A stretch of 64,000 nt of DNA from Microbacterium sp. ET2 (GCF_030347395.1 NZ_CP128170.1:1736001-1800000), one strand, 5' to 3'. Positions 46,214 to 55,033 are shown, counted from the stretch's first letter. The notes: generated by a model not told the origin, from the letters alone. A program made the numbers and translations.

Positions 46214-46519
46214 ATGGCCAAGCATCCTCGCGAGAAGACATCGAGCAAGACGGCGAAGCTCGTGTACCGACCGGTCGGCCTGCTGAGCGGAATCGTCAGC
46301 GGAGCACTGGCGAGCGTCCTCTTCAAACAGATCTGGAAGCGGCTGAGTCCGAGCCATCGAGAAGACAGCCCGAATGCCTTGGAATCCGAGTACGGTCTCG
46401 GCGAGCTGCTCATCGCCACCGCGATACAGGGAGCCATATTCGCGGTGGTCAAGGCGCTCGTCGACCGGGGCGGAGCTCGGGCCTTCGAGCGCGTCACCGG
46501 CTCGTGGCCGGGCGACTGA
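46214..46519 (+). CDS. DUF4235 family membrane protein
   Basis: A 101-residue protein with two hydrophobic segments (about 22-40 and 66-85) and the DUF4235 core KLVYRPVGLLSGIVSGALAS followed by LFKQIWKRL. Function is unknown. ATG 46214 follows GGAAGG. Its stop overlaps the start of the serine hydrolase gene by one base, so they are coupled. Confidence 0.82.
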   Translation: MAKHPREKTSSKTAKLVYRPVGLLSGIVSGALASVLFKQIWKRLSPSHREDSPNALESEYGLGELLIATAIQGAIFAVVKALVDRGGARAFERVTGSWPGD

Positions 46520-47196
46520 TGAGCAGGAACGCGATCATCTTCCATGGCACCGGCGGCAACCCGGACGTGGTCTGGTACCCATGGCTGGATCGGCAGCTGA
46601 CCGGGCGCGACTATCGGGTGGAACGTCCGTACTACCCGAGCCTGAACGTCGAGCCGATCTCCACGTTCCTGCCGAGAGTGCTCGACGCCCATTCGTTCGA
46701 TGCGGACACCGTGCTGGTGGGCCACTCCGGCGGCGCAGCACTTCTGCTCGCGGTGCTGGAGCACCTCGAGGCGCCGGTGGCTCAGACGATCCTGGTCGCG
46801 GGCTACGCGACCAGGCCCAACGACTCCGATGAGCCAGTTCTGCAGGATGTCTACGACTGGGATCGGATCCGCGCGAACGGCGGTGACATGTACTTCATCA
46901 ACTCGATCACCGACCCGTACGGGTGCGATGCCACGCAAGGCCGGCTGATGTTCGACAACCTCGGCGGCACCCAGATCGTGCGCGACGACGGCCACTTCGG
47001 CGACTACAACCAGCCCTACGACACCTTCGAGCTCATCGATCGGCTGATCGCGCCGACGCACCCCGACCACAACATTCGGCCGCACATACCCGCTGCCGGG
47101 GAAGCAAGCGTCCCCGAGATCGAGGTCGACGAGACCGTCGCCCCGCGACCCGAAGAGGAGATCGCCGACATCGCCCGCGCCGACGTGCGATCATGA
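46519..47196 (+). CDS. RBBP9/YdeN-family serine hydrolase
   Basis: A 225-residue alpha/beta-hydrolase of the RBBP9/YdeN group. The N-terminus NAIIFHGTGGNP, the nucleophile elbow LVGHSGGAALL (Ser about 71), an Asp in NSITDPYG and His in IVRDDGHFGDY complete a triad. The acidic C-terminal tail (about 190-225) is an extension. Natural substrate is unknown. Translation is coupled to DUF4235. Confidence 0.87.
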   Translation: MSRNAIIFHGTGGNPDVVWYPWLDRQLTGRDYRVERPYYPSLNVEPISTFLPRVLDAHSFDADTVLVGHSGGAALLLAVLEHLEAPVAQTILVAGYATRPNDSDEPVLQDVYDWDRIRANGGDMYFINSITDPYGCDATQGRLMFDNLGGTQIVRDDGHFGDYNQPYDTFELIDRLIAPTHPDHNIRPHIPAAGEASVPEIEVDETVAPRPEEEIADIARADVRS

Positions 47197-47337
47197 CCGC
47201 GTGACTGAGCCGATACCGCAGGCGGGTGCCGCAGACAGAGCGGCATGGCGCGATCGGGTCGGTGAGGATGCGTATGCCCTCGGTGCCGTTTTGGCAACGG
47301 CCCCGGCGGGCGCGCCCCACCGCCTTACGTTGGACGC

Positions 47338-48117
47338 ATGCTGCACTCGACCCGGCAAGGCTCCGGCAAACCGCTGCTCCTGATTCATGGGCTCGGCTCC
47401 AGTAGCGGCAACTGGGCCCCCGTCATCCCGGCGCTGGCAGCTGAGCGCGATGTGATCGCCGTCGACCTTCCGGGTTGGGGGGAGTCCGCGCCGCTGGCCG
47501 GGGAAACGACGATCGCCACGCTGACCGATGCCGTTGAAGCGTTCGTCCGCGACGCGGAGCTTGGCGATATCGATGTAGTCGGCAGCTCGATGGGCGCCCG
47601 GATGGCGATGGAGATGGCACGTCGAGGGCATGCGGGCACCACCGTCGCATTGGCACCTGGTGGGTTCTGGAACGATCGCCAGGCGGCGATCTTCGGTGCG
47701 AGTATCAAGGCATCCGTCGCGCTGGTGCGCCGGATTCAACCGGCGCTCCCCTTCCTCACGGGCAACCCCGTGGGCCGCACGGCCCTGCTTTTTCAGTTCT
47801 CCGCCCACCCCTGGAAGCTGCCGAAGGATCTGGTACTGCACGAGCTTCGGGGGTTCAAGACATCGACCAGCCTGGACCCAGCCCTCGATGCCCTGATTCA
47901 CGGGCCCCGCCAGGAGGGCGCGCCGGCCGGTTCACTCAAGGGCAAGATGATCATCGGATGGGGGCGGAAGGACAGAGTCACCGTTCCAAGCGAGGCGGCG
48001 CGGGCGACGGAGTTGTTCCCGGATGCCACGTTGCACTGGTTCGAGAACTGCGGCCACTTCCCGCACTGGGACCAACCGACGGAAGCGGCCCGCCTGGTGC
48101 TCGACAGCACCACTTGA
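47338..48117 (+). CDS. Alpha/beta hydrolase
   Basis: A 259-residue alpha/beta-fold hydrolase. The oxyanion region is LLLIHGLGSSSGNWAP, the nucleophile Ser in VVGSSMGARMA (about 86), Asp in GWGRKDRVTVP and His in FENCGHFPHWDQP. Substrate unknown. TACGTT stands six bases before ATG 47338 (leaderless). It is not obviously related to the preceding hydrolase. Confidence 0.88.
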   Translation: MLHSTRQGSGKPLLLIHGLGSSSGNWAPVIPALAAERDVIAVDLPGWGESAPLAGETTIATLTDAVEAFVRDAELGDIDVVGSSMGARMAMEMARRGHAGTTVALAPGGFWNDRQAAIFGASIKASVALVRRIQPALPFLTGNPVGRTALLFQFSAHPWKLPKDLVLHELRGFKTSTSLDPALDALIHGPRQEGAPAGSLKGKMIIGWGRKDRVTVPSEAARATELFPDATLHWFENCGHFPHWDQPTEAARLVLDSTT

Positions 48118-48267
48118 GCTGCGGCCGAGCCCGACCACCGTCCCCACATGGGGAGAGTCCAGTTTCCGGTCGAGAAAACATTCTCGCCGGCGGATGTCGA
48201 GAACGCGGCCTTGGTTCCGTCTCCTCCATGAAGCGGCCAGAATGGGCCGCACGAACGGGAGGCTGAC

Positions 48268-48675
48268 ATGCCGAAGTACCTGATGCTCAAGCACTACCGC
48301 GGTGGTCGCCCTGCGGTGAACCAGGTTCCGATGGACCAGCTGACACCGGACGAGTGGAACGCGCACGTCCAGTACATGAAGGACATGGAGCAGCGACTTC
48401 TCGCGTCGGGCGAACTCGTCTCCGCGGAGGCACTGTCGATGGACGGCTCGTGGGTGCGCTTCGACGGCGAGGGACGCCCGCCGGTCGTCGACGGCCCCTT
48501 CGCCGAGACGAAGGATCTCATCGCGGGCTGGATGCTGATCGAAGTGGACTCGTACGATCGCGCGCTCGAGCTCGCCTCGGAGCTGTCCGCGGCGCCGTGG
48601 GCCGGCGGCACGCCGCTTGGCGAGTGGCTCGAGCTCCGCGAGGTGATGGGCGCGCCCCCGGCAGACGCAGGATGA
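48268..48675 (+). CDS. YCII-related (DGPF) domain protein
   Basis: A 135-residue protein of the YCII/DGPF family. The hallmark DGPFAETKDLIAGWMLIEV is present (about 75-93), preceded by the start MPKYLMLKHYRGG. ATG 48268 has GGGAGG upstream, and the stop overlaps the sigma factor gene by 4 bp. YCII-sigma pairs are widespread in actinobacteria; the YCII protein is thought to be functionally linked to the sigma factor, but the signal is unknown. Confidence 0.9.
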   Translation: MPKYLMLKHYRGGRPAVNQVPMDQLTPDEWNAHVQYMKDMEQRLLASGELVSAEALSMDGSWVRFDGEGRPPVVDGPFAETKDLIAGWMLIEVDSYDRALELASELSAAPWAGGTPLGEWLELREVMGAPPADAG

Positions 48676-49838
48676 TGATCGCGGATGCCACCGCTCTGCG
48701 TCGAGCGATCCCCGAGGTCACCGGCATCCTCGTCCGGCGCGGCGCTGATTTCGCGTCGGCCGAGGATGCCGTCCAGACTGCCCTGCTGCGAGCGCTCGAG
48801 CGACCGGACCTCGACGAGGTTCGAGACATCCGGGCCTGGCTGGTCGCTGTCGCGTGGCGGGCGTTCCTCGACCAGGTGCGGAGCGACACGGCCCGTGCCG
48901 CGCGCGAGCAGCGTCACGCCGACGAGCCGGAGACCGGGCCGGTTCCCCAGCGCGAAGACACGCTCGCGATGTACTTCCTGTGCGCGAACCCGGTGCTGAC
49001 CGCGACATCCTCGATCGCCCTCACGCTGCGCGCGGTCGCCGGGCTGACGACCCGCCAGATCGCCGATGCCTTCCTGGTGCCGGAGGCGACGATGGCCCAG
49101 CGGATCAGTCGCGCGAAACAGCGACTCGCCGGCATCCCGCTGGACCAGCCCGGTGACCTCTCGCGAGTGCTGCGCGTTCTCTACCTGATGTTCAACGAGG
49201 GCTACACGGGCGAGACAGATCTCTCGATCGAAGCGATCCGGCTGACGCGTCAGCTCGCCGTGCTCACCGACCACCCCGAAGTCGGCGGCCTCCTGGCACT
49301 CATGCTCCTCCACCATGCGCGCCGACCCGCACGAGTGGTCGGCGGCCGGCTCATTCCGCTCGCGGAGCAGAACCGTGCCCTGTGGGACACCGAGTCGATC
49401 GCCGAGGGCGTCGACATTCTGCAGGGGGCGCTGGCGCGAGACCTCCTGGGCCAGTACCAGGCGCAGGCTGCGATCGCCGCGCTCCACGCGGATGCGTCGA
49501 GTGCGTCGCAGACCGACTGGGTGCAGATCGTCGAGTGGTACGACGAGCTCCTCCGTCTCGGTGATTCGCCTGTCATCCGACTCGGTCGCGCGCTCGCTGT
49601 CGGGGAGGCGGACGGTCCGCAGGCAGGCCTCGCGGCGCTCGCGACGGTGGATGCCCAGGTGCCGAGGTTCCACGCGGCGCTCGCCTACCTGCACGAACGA
49701 GCGGGAGAGACGGATGTCGCGGCCTCCGAGTATGCGGAGGCGGCGCGCCGGGCGACCAGCGTGCTCGAGCAGCAGTACCTGCTGCGCCAGGCCGATCGGC
49801 TCCGTCTCGGAGTGGTGGACAGACCGCCCAGACGATGA
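48672..49838 (+). CDS. ECF RNA polymerase sigma factor with long C-terminal domain (YCII-linked group)
   Basis: A 388-residue sigma-70-like factor of the large ECF type with a C-terminal TPR/DUF6596-like extension. Region 2 spans about 15-80 (FASAEDAVQTALLRALERPD). Region 4 spans about 105-155 (LTTRQIADAFLVPEATMAQR). The remainder contains FNEGYTGETDLSIEAIRLTR and ALHADASSASQTDWVQIVEW, both typical of this group. Coupled to the YCII gene (ATGA overlap). No anti-sigma factor gene is nearby, consistent with the C-terminal domain acting as internal regulator (known for the group, inferred here). Confidence 0.9.
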   Translation: MMIADATALRRAIPEVTGILVRRGADFASAEDAVQTALLRALERPDLDEVRDIRAWLVAVAWRAFLDQVRSDTARAAREQRHADEPETGPVPQREDTLAMYFLCANPVLTATSSIALTLRAVAGLTTRQIADAFLVPEATMAQRISRAKQRLAGIPLDQPGDLSRVLRVLYLMFNEGYTGETDLSIEAIRLTRQLAVLTDHPEVGGLLALMLLHHARRPARVVGGRLIPLAEQNRALWDTESIAEGVDILQGALARDLLGQYQAQAAIAALHADASSASQTDWVQIVEWYDELLRLGDSPVIRLGRALAVGEADGPQAGLAALATVDAQVPRFHAALAYLHERAGETDVAASEYAEAARRATSVLEQQYLLRQADRLRLGVVDRPPRR

Positions 49839-49885
49839 GGTTCGGTTCTCCGTGGCGGCTTCGGATGGCGCCATCACATCATCGG

Positions 49886-51334
49886 TCAGTCCAGGTGACG
49901 GAACTGCGGCCAGAGATCCTCCCATGGGGCGTTCGGGCCGCTGCACAGCGCGACGGGCTCGCCCTGTTCCTCGTTCTCCACGCCGACGCCGTTGTCGAGT
50001 TCGGTCACGACCCGGCACGTCGAGAACAGAGACTCGACCCGGTCGTACTGGCCGCCGACGATGACCACGGTCTGCGCATCGGGCGGCGGCGCACCGAGGT
50101 CGAAGAGGGCGTTGTGTCCGCTGAACACGGGAACACCCGATCCGAATCGATCGAGCGCTCCGGCTTCCCCATAGTTGCTCGCGATGATCGCGTCGGCGTC
50201 GAAGGCTGCGGCGACCTCGTCGATCTGCTCGACATACCGCTCCCAGCCGACCTGGTCGGCCGTTGCCGAATTCACGGATGCAAGCCCGCTCGCCCCGAAC
50301 CAGTCGACGGGCAGCAGCGGCAGCGAGGTCACCGCACAACCTAGGGCGTTGACCGCCAGCAAGACGCTCACGATGAGGCGGCGCGCGCGGGTGCGAGCCC
50401 ACTCTGCGATCGGCACCGAACCCATCGCGGTCAGAACTCCGAGGATTCCTGCTGAGTAGTAGAACTGGGTTGCCGCGAGGAAGACGAACACCACGGTGAC
50501 GACGAGCGTGACCGCCAGCCACCGCAACGGCCGCCATTCCGTGCGGCGGAACAGCGCCACGAGGGCAGTGACCCAGAACACGGCGAGGACCGGTCCCACC
50601 AGCAGCACGAGGAACGGCCACATCATTGTTCGCACCTCGGCGGCGTTCTCCGCTCCGAGCGCCGCACCCATCGCGAACTGCGGCCAGCCGTGCGTGGCCT
50701 GATACAGCAGGTTCGGCAGTGCCAGCACGAAGATGAGCACCACCGCGCCGTAAAGCCAGCCCGATCGGAACCACTGTCGCGGCCCGCAGATGGCGAGTCC
50801 GATCGCCACTCCGATGAGCAGCACGACGATGAGCAGCTTGTTGAACGAACTCGCGCCGACGATGGCGCCGGCGACGAGCCACCAGCATCCTTCCTCGCGG
50901 AGGACGGCGCGGATGACGAAGTACAGCGTCGCCGGCCACACCACGAGGTCCAGGCTCGCGGTGAGGAACACGTGCCCGAACATCAAGGTCATCGTCGCGC
51001 CGGCCACACCCCAGGCGGTGAACGCCTGAGCGAGCCTGCTGCCGCCGACTTCGCGCGTGATGAGGGTGAGAAGGGGCAGCGAAGCTGCGGCGCAGACGAT
51101 CGGGATGATGCGCACCGCGACGACGCTGTCGCCCCACACGGCAGTCACGCCGTGAACGAGAAGGGGAGCAAGTGGTGGCTGATCGGTGTACCCCCACGCG
51201 AGGGGCAGCATTCGGAAGTACAACTCGTCGCGGTGGTACCCGTAGAGGGGCGAGATGAGCGCGAGGACCACGATGAGAGCGACCATGGCGCCCACGACAT
51301 GCCCGACCGCGAGCCTGTGGCGCGCGATCGTCAT
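49886..51334 (-). CDS. GT39/ArnT-like membrane glycosyltransferase
   Basis: A 482-residue GT-C fold protein with about 10-11 TM helices. The first extracytoplasmic loop has the acidic pair in GYHRDELYFRML (Asp36, Glu37), the expected catalytic region of PMT/ArnT-type enzymes that use polyprenyl-phosphate sugars. A soluble C-terminal domain begins near 350. TAGCCT lies six bases before ATG 51334, supporting that start over the GTG at 51340. Acceptor unknown. Confidence 0.85.
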   Translation of the reverse strand: MTIARHRLAVGHVVGAMVALIVVLALISPLYGYHRDELYFRMLPLAWGYTDQPPLAPLLVHGVTAVWGDSVVAVRIIPIVCAAASLPLLTLITREVGGSRLAQAFTAWGVAGATMTLMFGHVFLTASLDLVVWPATLYFVIRAVLREEGCWWLVAGAIVGASSFNKLLIVVLLIGVAIGLAICGPRQWFRSGWLYGAVVLIFVLALPNLLYQATHGWPQFAMGAALGAENAAEVRTMMWPFLVLLVGPVLAVFWVTALVALFRRTEWRPLRWLAVTLVVTVVFVFLAATQFYYSAGILGVLTAMGSVPIAEWARTRARRLIVSVLLAVNALGCAVTSLPLLPVDWFGASGLASVNSATADQVGWERYVEQIDEVAAAFDADAIIASNYGEAGALDRFGSGVPVFSGHNALFDLGAPPPDAQTVVIVGGQYDRVESLFSTCRVVTELDNGVGVENEEQGEPVALCSGPNAPWEDLWPQFRHLD

Positions 51335-51455
51335 GCGCACAGGCTAGCGCCGGTGACATCGACGGCCGTGTCCCATCGGATGTTCACTGACGGCGGATGT
51401 CGCAGCCGTCGCGTAGCGTATGGCCCGCTGCCGACGAGGGTGGAGGAGAGACGGT

Positions 51456-52106
51456 ATGGGCGAACCAGTCAGCGCTGAGCAGTTCCATGAAGAGGAGGGA
51501 ACTGCCGGGTGGCACGTCCTGTACGGCGGCGCGCAGACCGTGTTCCCTACCTCCTCCTTCGCGACCGGCGTCGAGTTCATCCGGCGTATCGCAGTTGTGA
51601 CGGATGCGGTCGGTCGTGAGCCCGACATCGACCTTCGACCGGAGGCGGTGGTCGTTCGTACCGCCTCAACGCCGCGCGGGAGATTGGACACCGCCGACGT
51701 CGAACTGGTCCGCCGCGTCTCATCCATCGCCGCTGAGCTCGGGCTCGCGCCCGACCCATCCCAGCTGCACACGATCCAGATCGCCATCGCGGAGGCGGAG
51801 GGAGTGAGCACGCAGGACTTCTGGGTCGCAACGCTCGGGTACCAGTCGCTCGGCGGACTGGTCGTCGACCCGCTGCGCCGAGGACCGCGGATGTGGTTCG
51901 ACGAGATCGCCGCACCGGGGCGCGGCCGCACGCACATAGACGTCGCCCTGCCCAATGGTCACGCTGAGGAGCGTGTCGCGGCAGCACTCGAAGCCGGCGG
52001 GCGACTGGCCGATGGCTCGCACGCACCCGACTGGTGGACACTCGCGTCGCCCGACAACCACGGTGTCGACATCGCGGCGTGGGGGGACATCGACGGCAGC
52101 ACGTGA
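51456..52106 (+). CDS. Pterin carbinolamine dehydratase-like domain fused to a VOC (glyoxalase-like) domain
   Basis: A 216-residue two-domain protein. Residues 15-100 resemble PCD/DCoH: GWHVLYGGAQTVFPTSSFAT, FIRRIAVVTDAVGREPDIDL, then a strand and LDTADVELVRRVSSIA. The catalytic H-H-P motif is replaced by REP, so dehydratase activity is doubtful. Residues 108-210 form a VOC module (FWVATLGYQSLGGLVVDPLR, RTHIDVALPNGHAEERVAAA, SPDNHGVDIAAW). A strong GGAGGAGAG precedes ATG 51456. Similar fusions exist in actinobacteria with unknown role. Confidence 0.8.
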   Translation: MGEPVSAEQFHEEEGTAGWHVLYGGAQTVFPTSSFATGVEFIRRIAVVTDAVGREPDIDLRPEAVVVRTASTPRGRLDTADVELVRRVSSIAAELGLAPDPSQLHTIQIAIAEAEGVSTQDFWVATLGYQSLGGLVVDPLRRGPRMWFDEIAAPGRGRTHIDVALPNGHAEERVAAALEAGGRLADGSHAPDWWTLASPDNHGVDIAAWGDIDGST

Positions 52107-52217
52107 TCGCCGACACCGGGGTGACCGCGTGGAGTGCGCGTGAGCGGCTCCGTACGGAGCACCCTGCTGCTCGCTTCGAGCGGCATCGATGTCGCGCGGG
52201 CGGCGTAGGCTCGCGCC

Positions 52218-52664
52218 GTGGCCACCCTCGACGACGTGCGCAAGATCGCGGGTAGCCTTCCCGGCAGCGAAGAGCGCGCGACGACGGGCGGCACCGCGTG
52301 GTTCGTCCGGAGGAAGCCGTATGCGTGGGAGTGCCGCCCCTGGCCCAGCATCCCCGACGACATCCGTGCGATTCTCGCCACCGAGCTCGTCGTCGCCGTC
52401 AAGGTCGCAGACCGGATGGATGCAGGCGCACTGGTCCAGATGGAGCCCGACGTGTTCCTGCGGACGACCACACCGTGGAGCGAGCCGAAAGTGGCTTTCC
52501 GGCTCGGCGCGATCAAGGTGGACCATCTGGCCGAGCTGGTGACCGACGCCTGGCGCGTTCAGGCTCCGAGGTATCTTCGCGACGAGTTCGATGCCGTTGC
52601 CGACAGCGCACAGGCGTCCCAGCCCGATGCAAGTCAACGGGCTCCGGCGCAGCCATCCCGGTAG
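52218..52664 (+). CDS. MmcQ/YjbR family protein
   Basis: A 148-residue MmcQ/YjbR protein. The start ATLDDVRKIAGSLPGSEERA, the WFVRRKPYAWECRP strand and the VDHLAELVTDAWRVQAP helix fit the family. An added Ala/Gln/Pro tail (about 128-148) is low complexity. Function is not established (proposed DNA-binding fold). TAGGCT is six bases before GTG 52218 (leaderless). Confidence 0.85.
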   Translation: MATLDDVRKIAGSLPGSEERATTGGTAWFVRRKPYAWECRPWPSIPDDIRAILATELVVAVKVADRMDAGALVQMEPDVFLRTTTPWSEPKVAFRLGAIKVDHLAELVTDAWRVQAPRYLRDEFDAVADSAQASQPDASQRAPAQPSR

Positions 52665-52742
52665 ATGGGCAGAACGCGCCCGTGCCGGCGCGTGATCAGT
52701 GCGGCGGGCCGCGGTCGTCGTTCGCCGTGGCGGCGGGGCGCG

Positions 52743-53207
52743 TCACTGAAGGCGATCGGCGAGAGTCTCGAGAATCCCGCGCATTCCCTCCTCACGTTGT
52801 GCGGCGTCGGCGTGGAAGGAGTCGAAGAACATCCCGTGTTCGACGTGGGTGAGGCGCGTGCCGCCGGTGATCGACTCGAACTCGTAAGAGGCGAGGGAGG
52901 TCGACATGTGCGCGCCGTCGAGCCACATGTCATAGGTGGTCACGATCCGCACCTCGTCGACGATGTCGGTGTAGACGGCCTCGTATCGGGAGACCGGGCC
53001 GCCGTGGAACTTCGCTTCGTCGATGTCGCGACCACCCACGCGGAAGTCGAAGGCCCACACACTGCGGTCGAATGCCTCGCCGTCACCGAACCATTCACGT
53101 TTGCGGTCCTCCTCGGCGAACGCCCGCCAGACCTGGGCGACGGGTACGGGATAGTCGCGGGTGAGGGTGAAGCTGGAATGGGCGATACGGCGCACGATGC
53201 TCATCAT
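52743..53207 (-). CDS. SRPBCC/AHSA1-domain protein
   Basis: A 154-residue START-like protein of the AHSA1 (CalC-related) group. VWRAFAEEDRKREWFGD, VWAFDFRVGGRD and the C-terminal THVEHGMFFDSFHADAAQRE are characteristic. ATG 53207 overlaps the stop of the DHFR-like gene (ATGA). It is the third gene of an ArsR-DHFR-SRPBCC operon, an arrangement frequent in actinobacteria where such proteins handle hydrophobic small molecules. Ligand unknown. Confidence 0.88.
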   Translation of the reverse strand: MMSIVRRIAHSSFTLTRDYPVPVAQVWRAFAEEDRKREWFGDGEAFDRSVWAFDFRVGGRDIDEAKFHGGPVSRYEAVYTDIVDEVRIVTTYDMWLDGAHMSTSLASYEFESITGGTRLTHVEHGMFFDSFHADAAQREEGMRGILETLADRLQ

Positions 53208-53851
53208 CGTGTGAACGAGACATGGATGGTGCCGCTCTCGGCCACCGCGGTCTTCGCCGTATGGGTGTGCTCCAAGCCGCGGAGGTCTTCCCACACCCGG
53301 TTGCCCCGGTCGAGGACGATGGGCGCGATCGCGACGTGGAGGTCATCGACGAGACCCGCGTGGAGGAACTCGCGGGCCGTCCGGATGCCGCCGCCCACGC
53401 GCACATCCAGACCGTCGGCCGCGACACGGGCTTCGGCGAGAATGTCTTCGATCGCGCCGCGACGGAAGTGGAACGTCGTGCCACCGCTCATCTCGATGGA
53501 CGGTCGCGGCGCGGTGTGGGTGAGCACGAAGACGGGGCATCCGAACGGAGGCTCGTCTCCCCACCATCCGTTCCACGCTTGGTCTTCGGGGTGGGCGTGC
53601 AGGCCGAACATCGCCGCACCCATGATCTCGGCGCCGACTCCTTCGAAGAATGCAGCGGCGAAGGTCTCGTCGACGCCGGTCGTGCCTTCGCCGGTGGTAT
53701 CGCCGAAGACCTTCTCCCGAAAAGTCCGCGTGGCTGCGTACGCGGCGGTGAGCGGCCCCCAATCCTCTCCCATCGGGTTGGGTACCGCGGGATCGGGCGC
53801 CGCGGTGTATCCGTCCAGGGAGGCGAACAGGTCGATGCGCACGCGGGTCAT
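53204..53851 (-). CDS. Dihydrofolate reductase family (RibD C-terminal-like) protein
   Basis: A 215-residue RibD-C/DHFR-like oxidoreductase. The N-terminus VRIDLFASLDGYTAAPDPAV, the TTFHFRRGAIEDILAEARVA region and the GGGIRTAREFLHAGLVDDLH NADPH-site block fit the family. Function in this context is unknown. It lies 1 base after the ArsR gene in the same operon. Confidence 0.87.
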   Translation of the reverse strand: MTRVRIDLFASLDGYTAAPDPAVPNPMGEDWGPLTAAYAATRTFREKVFGDTTGEGTTGVDETFAAAFFEGVGAEIMGAAMFGLHAHPEDQAWNGWWGDEPPFGCPVFVLTHTAPRPSIEMSGGTTFHFRRGAIEDILAEARVAADGLDVRVGGGIRTAREFLHAGLVDDLHVAIAPIVLDRGNRVWEDLRGLEHTHTAKTAVAESGTIHVSFTR

Positions 53852-53852
53852 G

Positions 53853-54191
53853 TCAGGTCTCCTTGGGTGAGGTGCGGGTGAGGTGGATGCCGAGGCGGTC
53901 GGCGCGCTGCTCGGCCGGCGTCCGACGCTGGTCAAGCCATAGATGCAGAACGTCCAGCGCCCCGGGGCGAAGGGCCACCGTGCGGACACGTCCCTGCTTG
54001 CTGGACGTGATCACGCGTGCGTCCTCCAGCACGCGCAGGTGCTGGAGTACCGAGGGCAGCGCCATCGCGAACGGCGCCGCCAGCTCCGACACGACGGCCG
54101 GCGCCAGCGACAGTCGCTCGACAATCGCCCGACGAGTGGGGTCGGCGAGCGCGCGCAGGACCGCGTCGACCTCGGCGGAATAGTTAGGCAT
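53853..54191 (-). CDS. ArsR-family transcriptional regulator
   Basis: A 112-residue winged-helix repressor. The N-terminus VDAVLRALADPTRRAIVERL, the recognition helix ALPSVLQHLRVLEDARVITS and the wing SKQGRVRTVAL are typical of the ArsR subgroup linked to SRPBCC proteins. No metal-binding ELCVCDL motif is present, so the effector is probably not a metal. ATG 54191 sits inside a perfect 9-bp-arm inverted repeat, indicating autorepression. Confidence 0.9.
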   Translation of the reverse strand: MPNYSAEVDAVLRALADPTRRAIVERLSLAPAVVSELAAPFAMALPSVLQHLRVLEDARVITSSKQGRVRTVALRPGALDVLHLWLDQRRTPAEQRADRLGIHLTRTSPKET

Positions 54192-54203
54192 CAACCTAAC
54201 TAT
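54180..54203. promoter_or_regulatory. ArsR operator, perfect inverted repeat over the start codon
   Basis: ATAGTTAGG (54180-54188) and CCTAACTAT (54195-54203) are perfect 9-bp arms with a 6-base spacer containing the arsR start codon. A -10-like TAGTTA lies within the upstream arm as read on the minus strand. Bound repressor would block transcription start. Confidence 0.75.
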
Positions 54204-54229
54204 CGTCGTTGGTCGGCGAGGAGTCAACG

Positions 54230-54254
54230 CGCGCTCAGCGAAACGCCGAGCGCG
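54230..54254 (-). terminator. Possible terminator hairpin after the methyltransferase gene
   Basis: CGCGCTC and GAGCGCG form a 7-bp stem with an 11-base loop, 77 bases after the methyltransferase stop and next to the divergent region of ArsR. No U-tract is seen, so this is weak. Confidence 0.3.
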
Positions 54255-54330
54255 ACGCAGAACCCGTGGCAGAAAAGGAGGAGATCCTGCGAAGCGTCTG
54301 CGATGTCTTCACCGCACTCGTTAGATGCCG

Positions 54331-54978
54331 TCAACGGCGCTCGGCGAGGACGAACCCCTGGGCGTGCCGCTCCGTCTTCCTTGGTGAACGATCTAGGCGC
54401 GCGATGATCCCGAAGCCGGCGGCCGCGAGCATTTCCACCACGCCGTCGGTCTGGTGCAAGAAGGCCCGCAGCTCGATGTCGTGCCCGTAAGGCTTGATCA
54501 GCTGACGTTCGCCGGCCCCGACGTGGTAGCTGAGCAGGATGAGTCCGCCTGGGGCGAGGAGGCGTGCGAACTCGGTGACGACATTCTGCAACTGCGGCGG
54601 GGCGAGATGAATGATCGAGTACCACGCGAGGACAGCGTCGAACTGTTCGGCTTCGAACGGGGTGTCGGTGATGTCGGCGTGTACGAATCGGGCGGTCGGG
54701 TGCGCCTGTTGTGCGAGGGCGATCATCTCCTCCGACAGGTCGACACCCGTGACCTCGAGGCGCGGCGACGCTGACTGGAGGTGTGTGAGCATGCGTCCGG
54801 CGCCGCAACCGGCATCCAGTACGCGGCGCGACGGTCGCGCGTCGGCACGTCGGACGAACTCGTCGATCATGGCTAGGTCGAGGGGTGCTTCGAAGCTCGT
54901 ATCGGGAATCATCGCGGCATAGTCGGCAGCGACGACGTTGTACGCGCCCCGCGTTTGCTCACGCAGCTCGTCTCTCAC
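54331..54978 (-). CDS. Class I SAM-dependent methyltransferase
   Basis: A 215-residue Rossmann methyltransferase. Motif I is VLDAGCGAGRMLTHL (about 53-67), motif II region VTGVDLSEEMIALAQQAHP, and motif IV FDAVLAWYSIIHLAPPQLQ. The acceptor is unknown. GTG 54978 is chosen because TATGGT lies six bases upstream (leaderless). Confidence 0.87.
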   Translation of the reverse strand: MRDELREQTRGAYNVVAADYAAMIPDTSFEAPLDLAMIDEFVRRADARPSRRVLDAGCGAGRMLTHLQSASPRLEVTGVDLSEEMIALAQQAHPTARFVHADITDTPFEAEQFDAVLAWYSIIHLAPPQLQNVVTEFARLLAPGGLILLSYHVGAGERQLIKPYGHDIELRAFLHQTDGVVEMLAAAGFGIIARLDRSPRKTERHAQGFVLAERR

Positions 54979-55033
54979 CGCACGACCATATCCAGCCGAC
55001 TGACGATCATGTCCAGAGTCGCCGAGCCTTCGG

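Noticed and set aside
47201..47383. 60-codon GTG-initiated frame before the alpha/beta hydrolase
   Set aside because: It ends inside the hydrolase gene, which has its own well-placed leaderless promoter; no conserved feature is visible.
48294..51359. 1021-codon minus-strand frame
   Set aside because: Runs antisense to the YCII-sigma pair and out of frame through the GT39 gene; composition is Arg/Gly/His-rich without family features.
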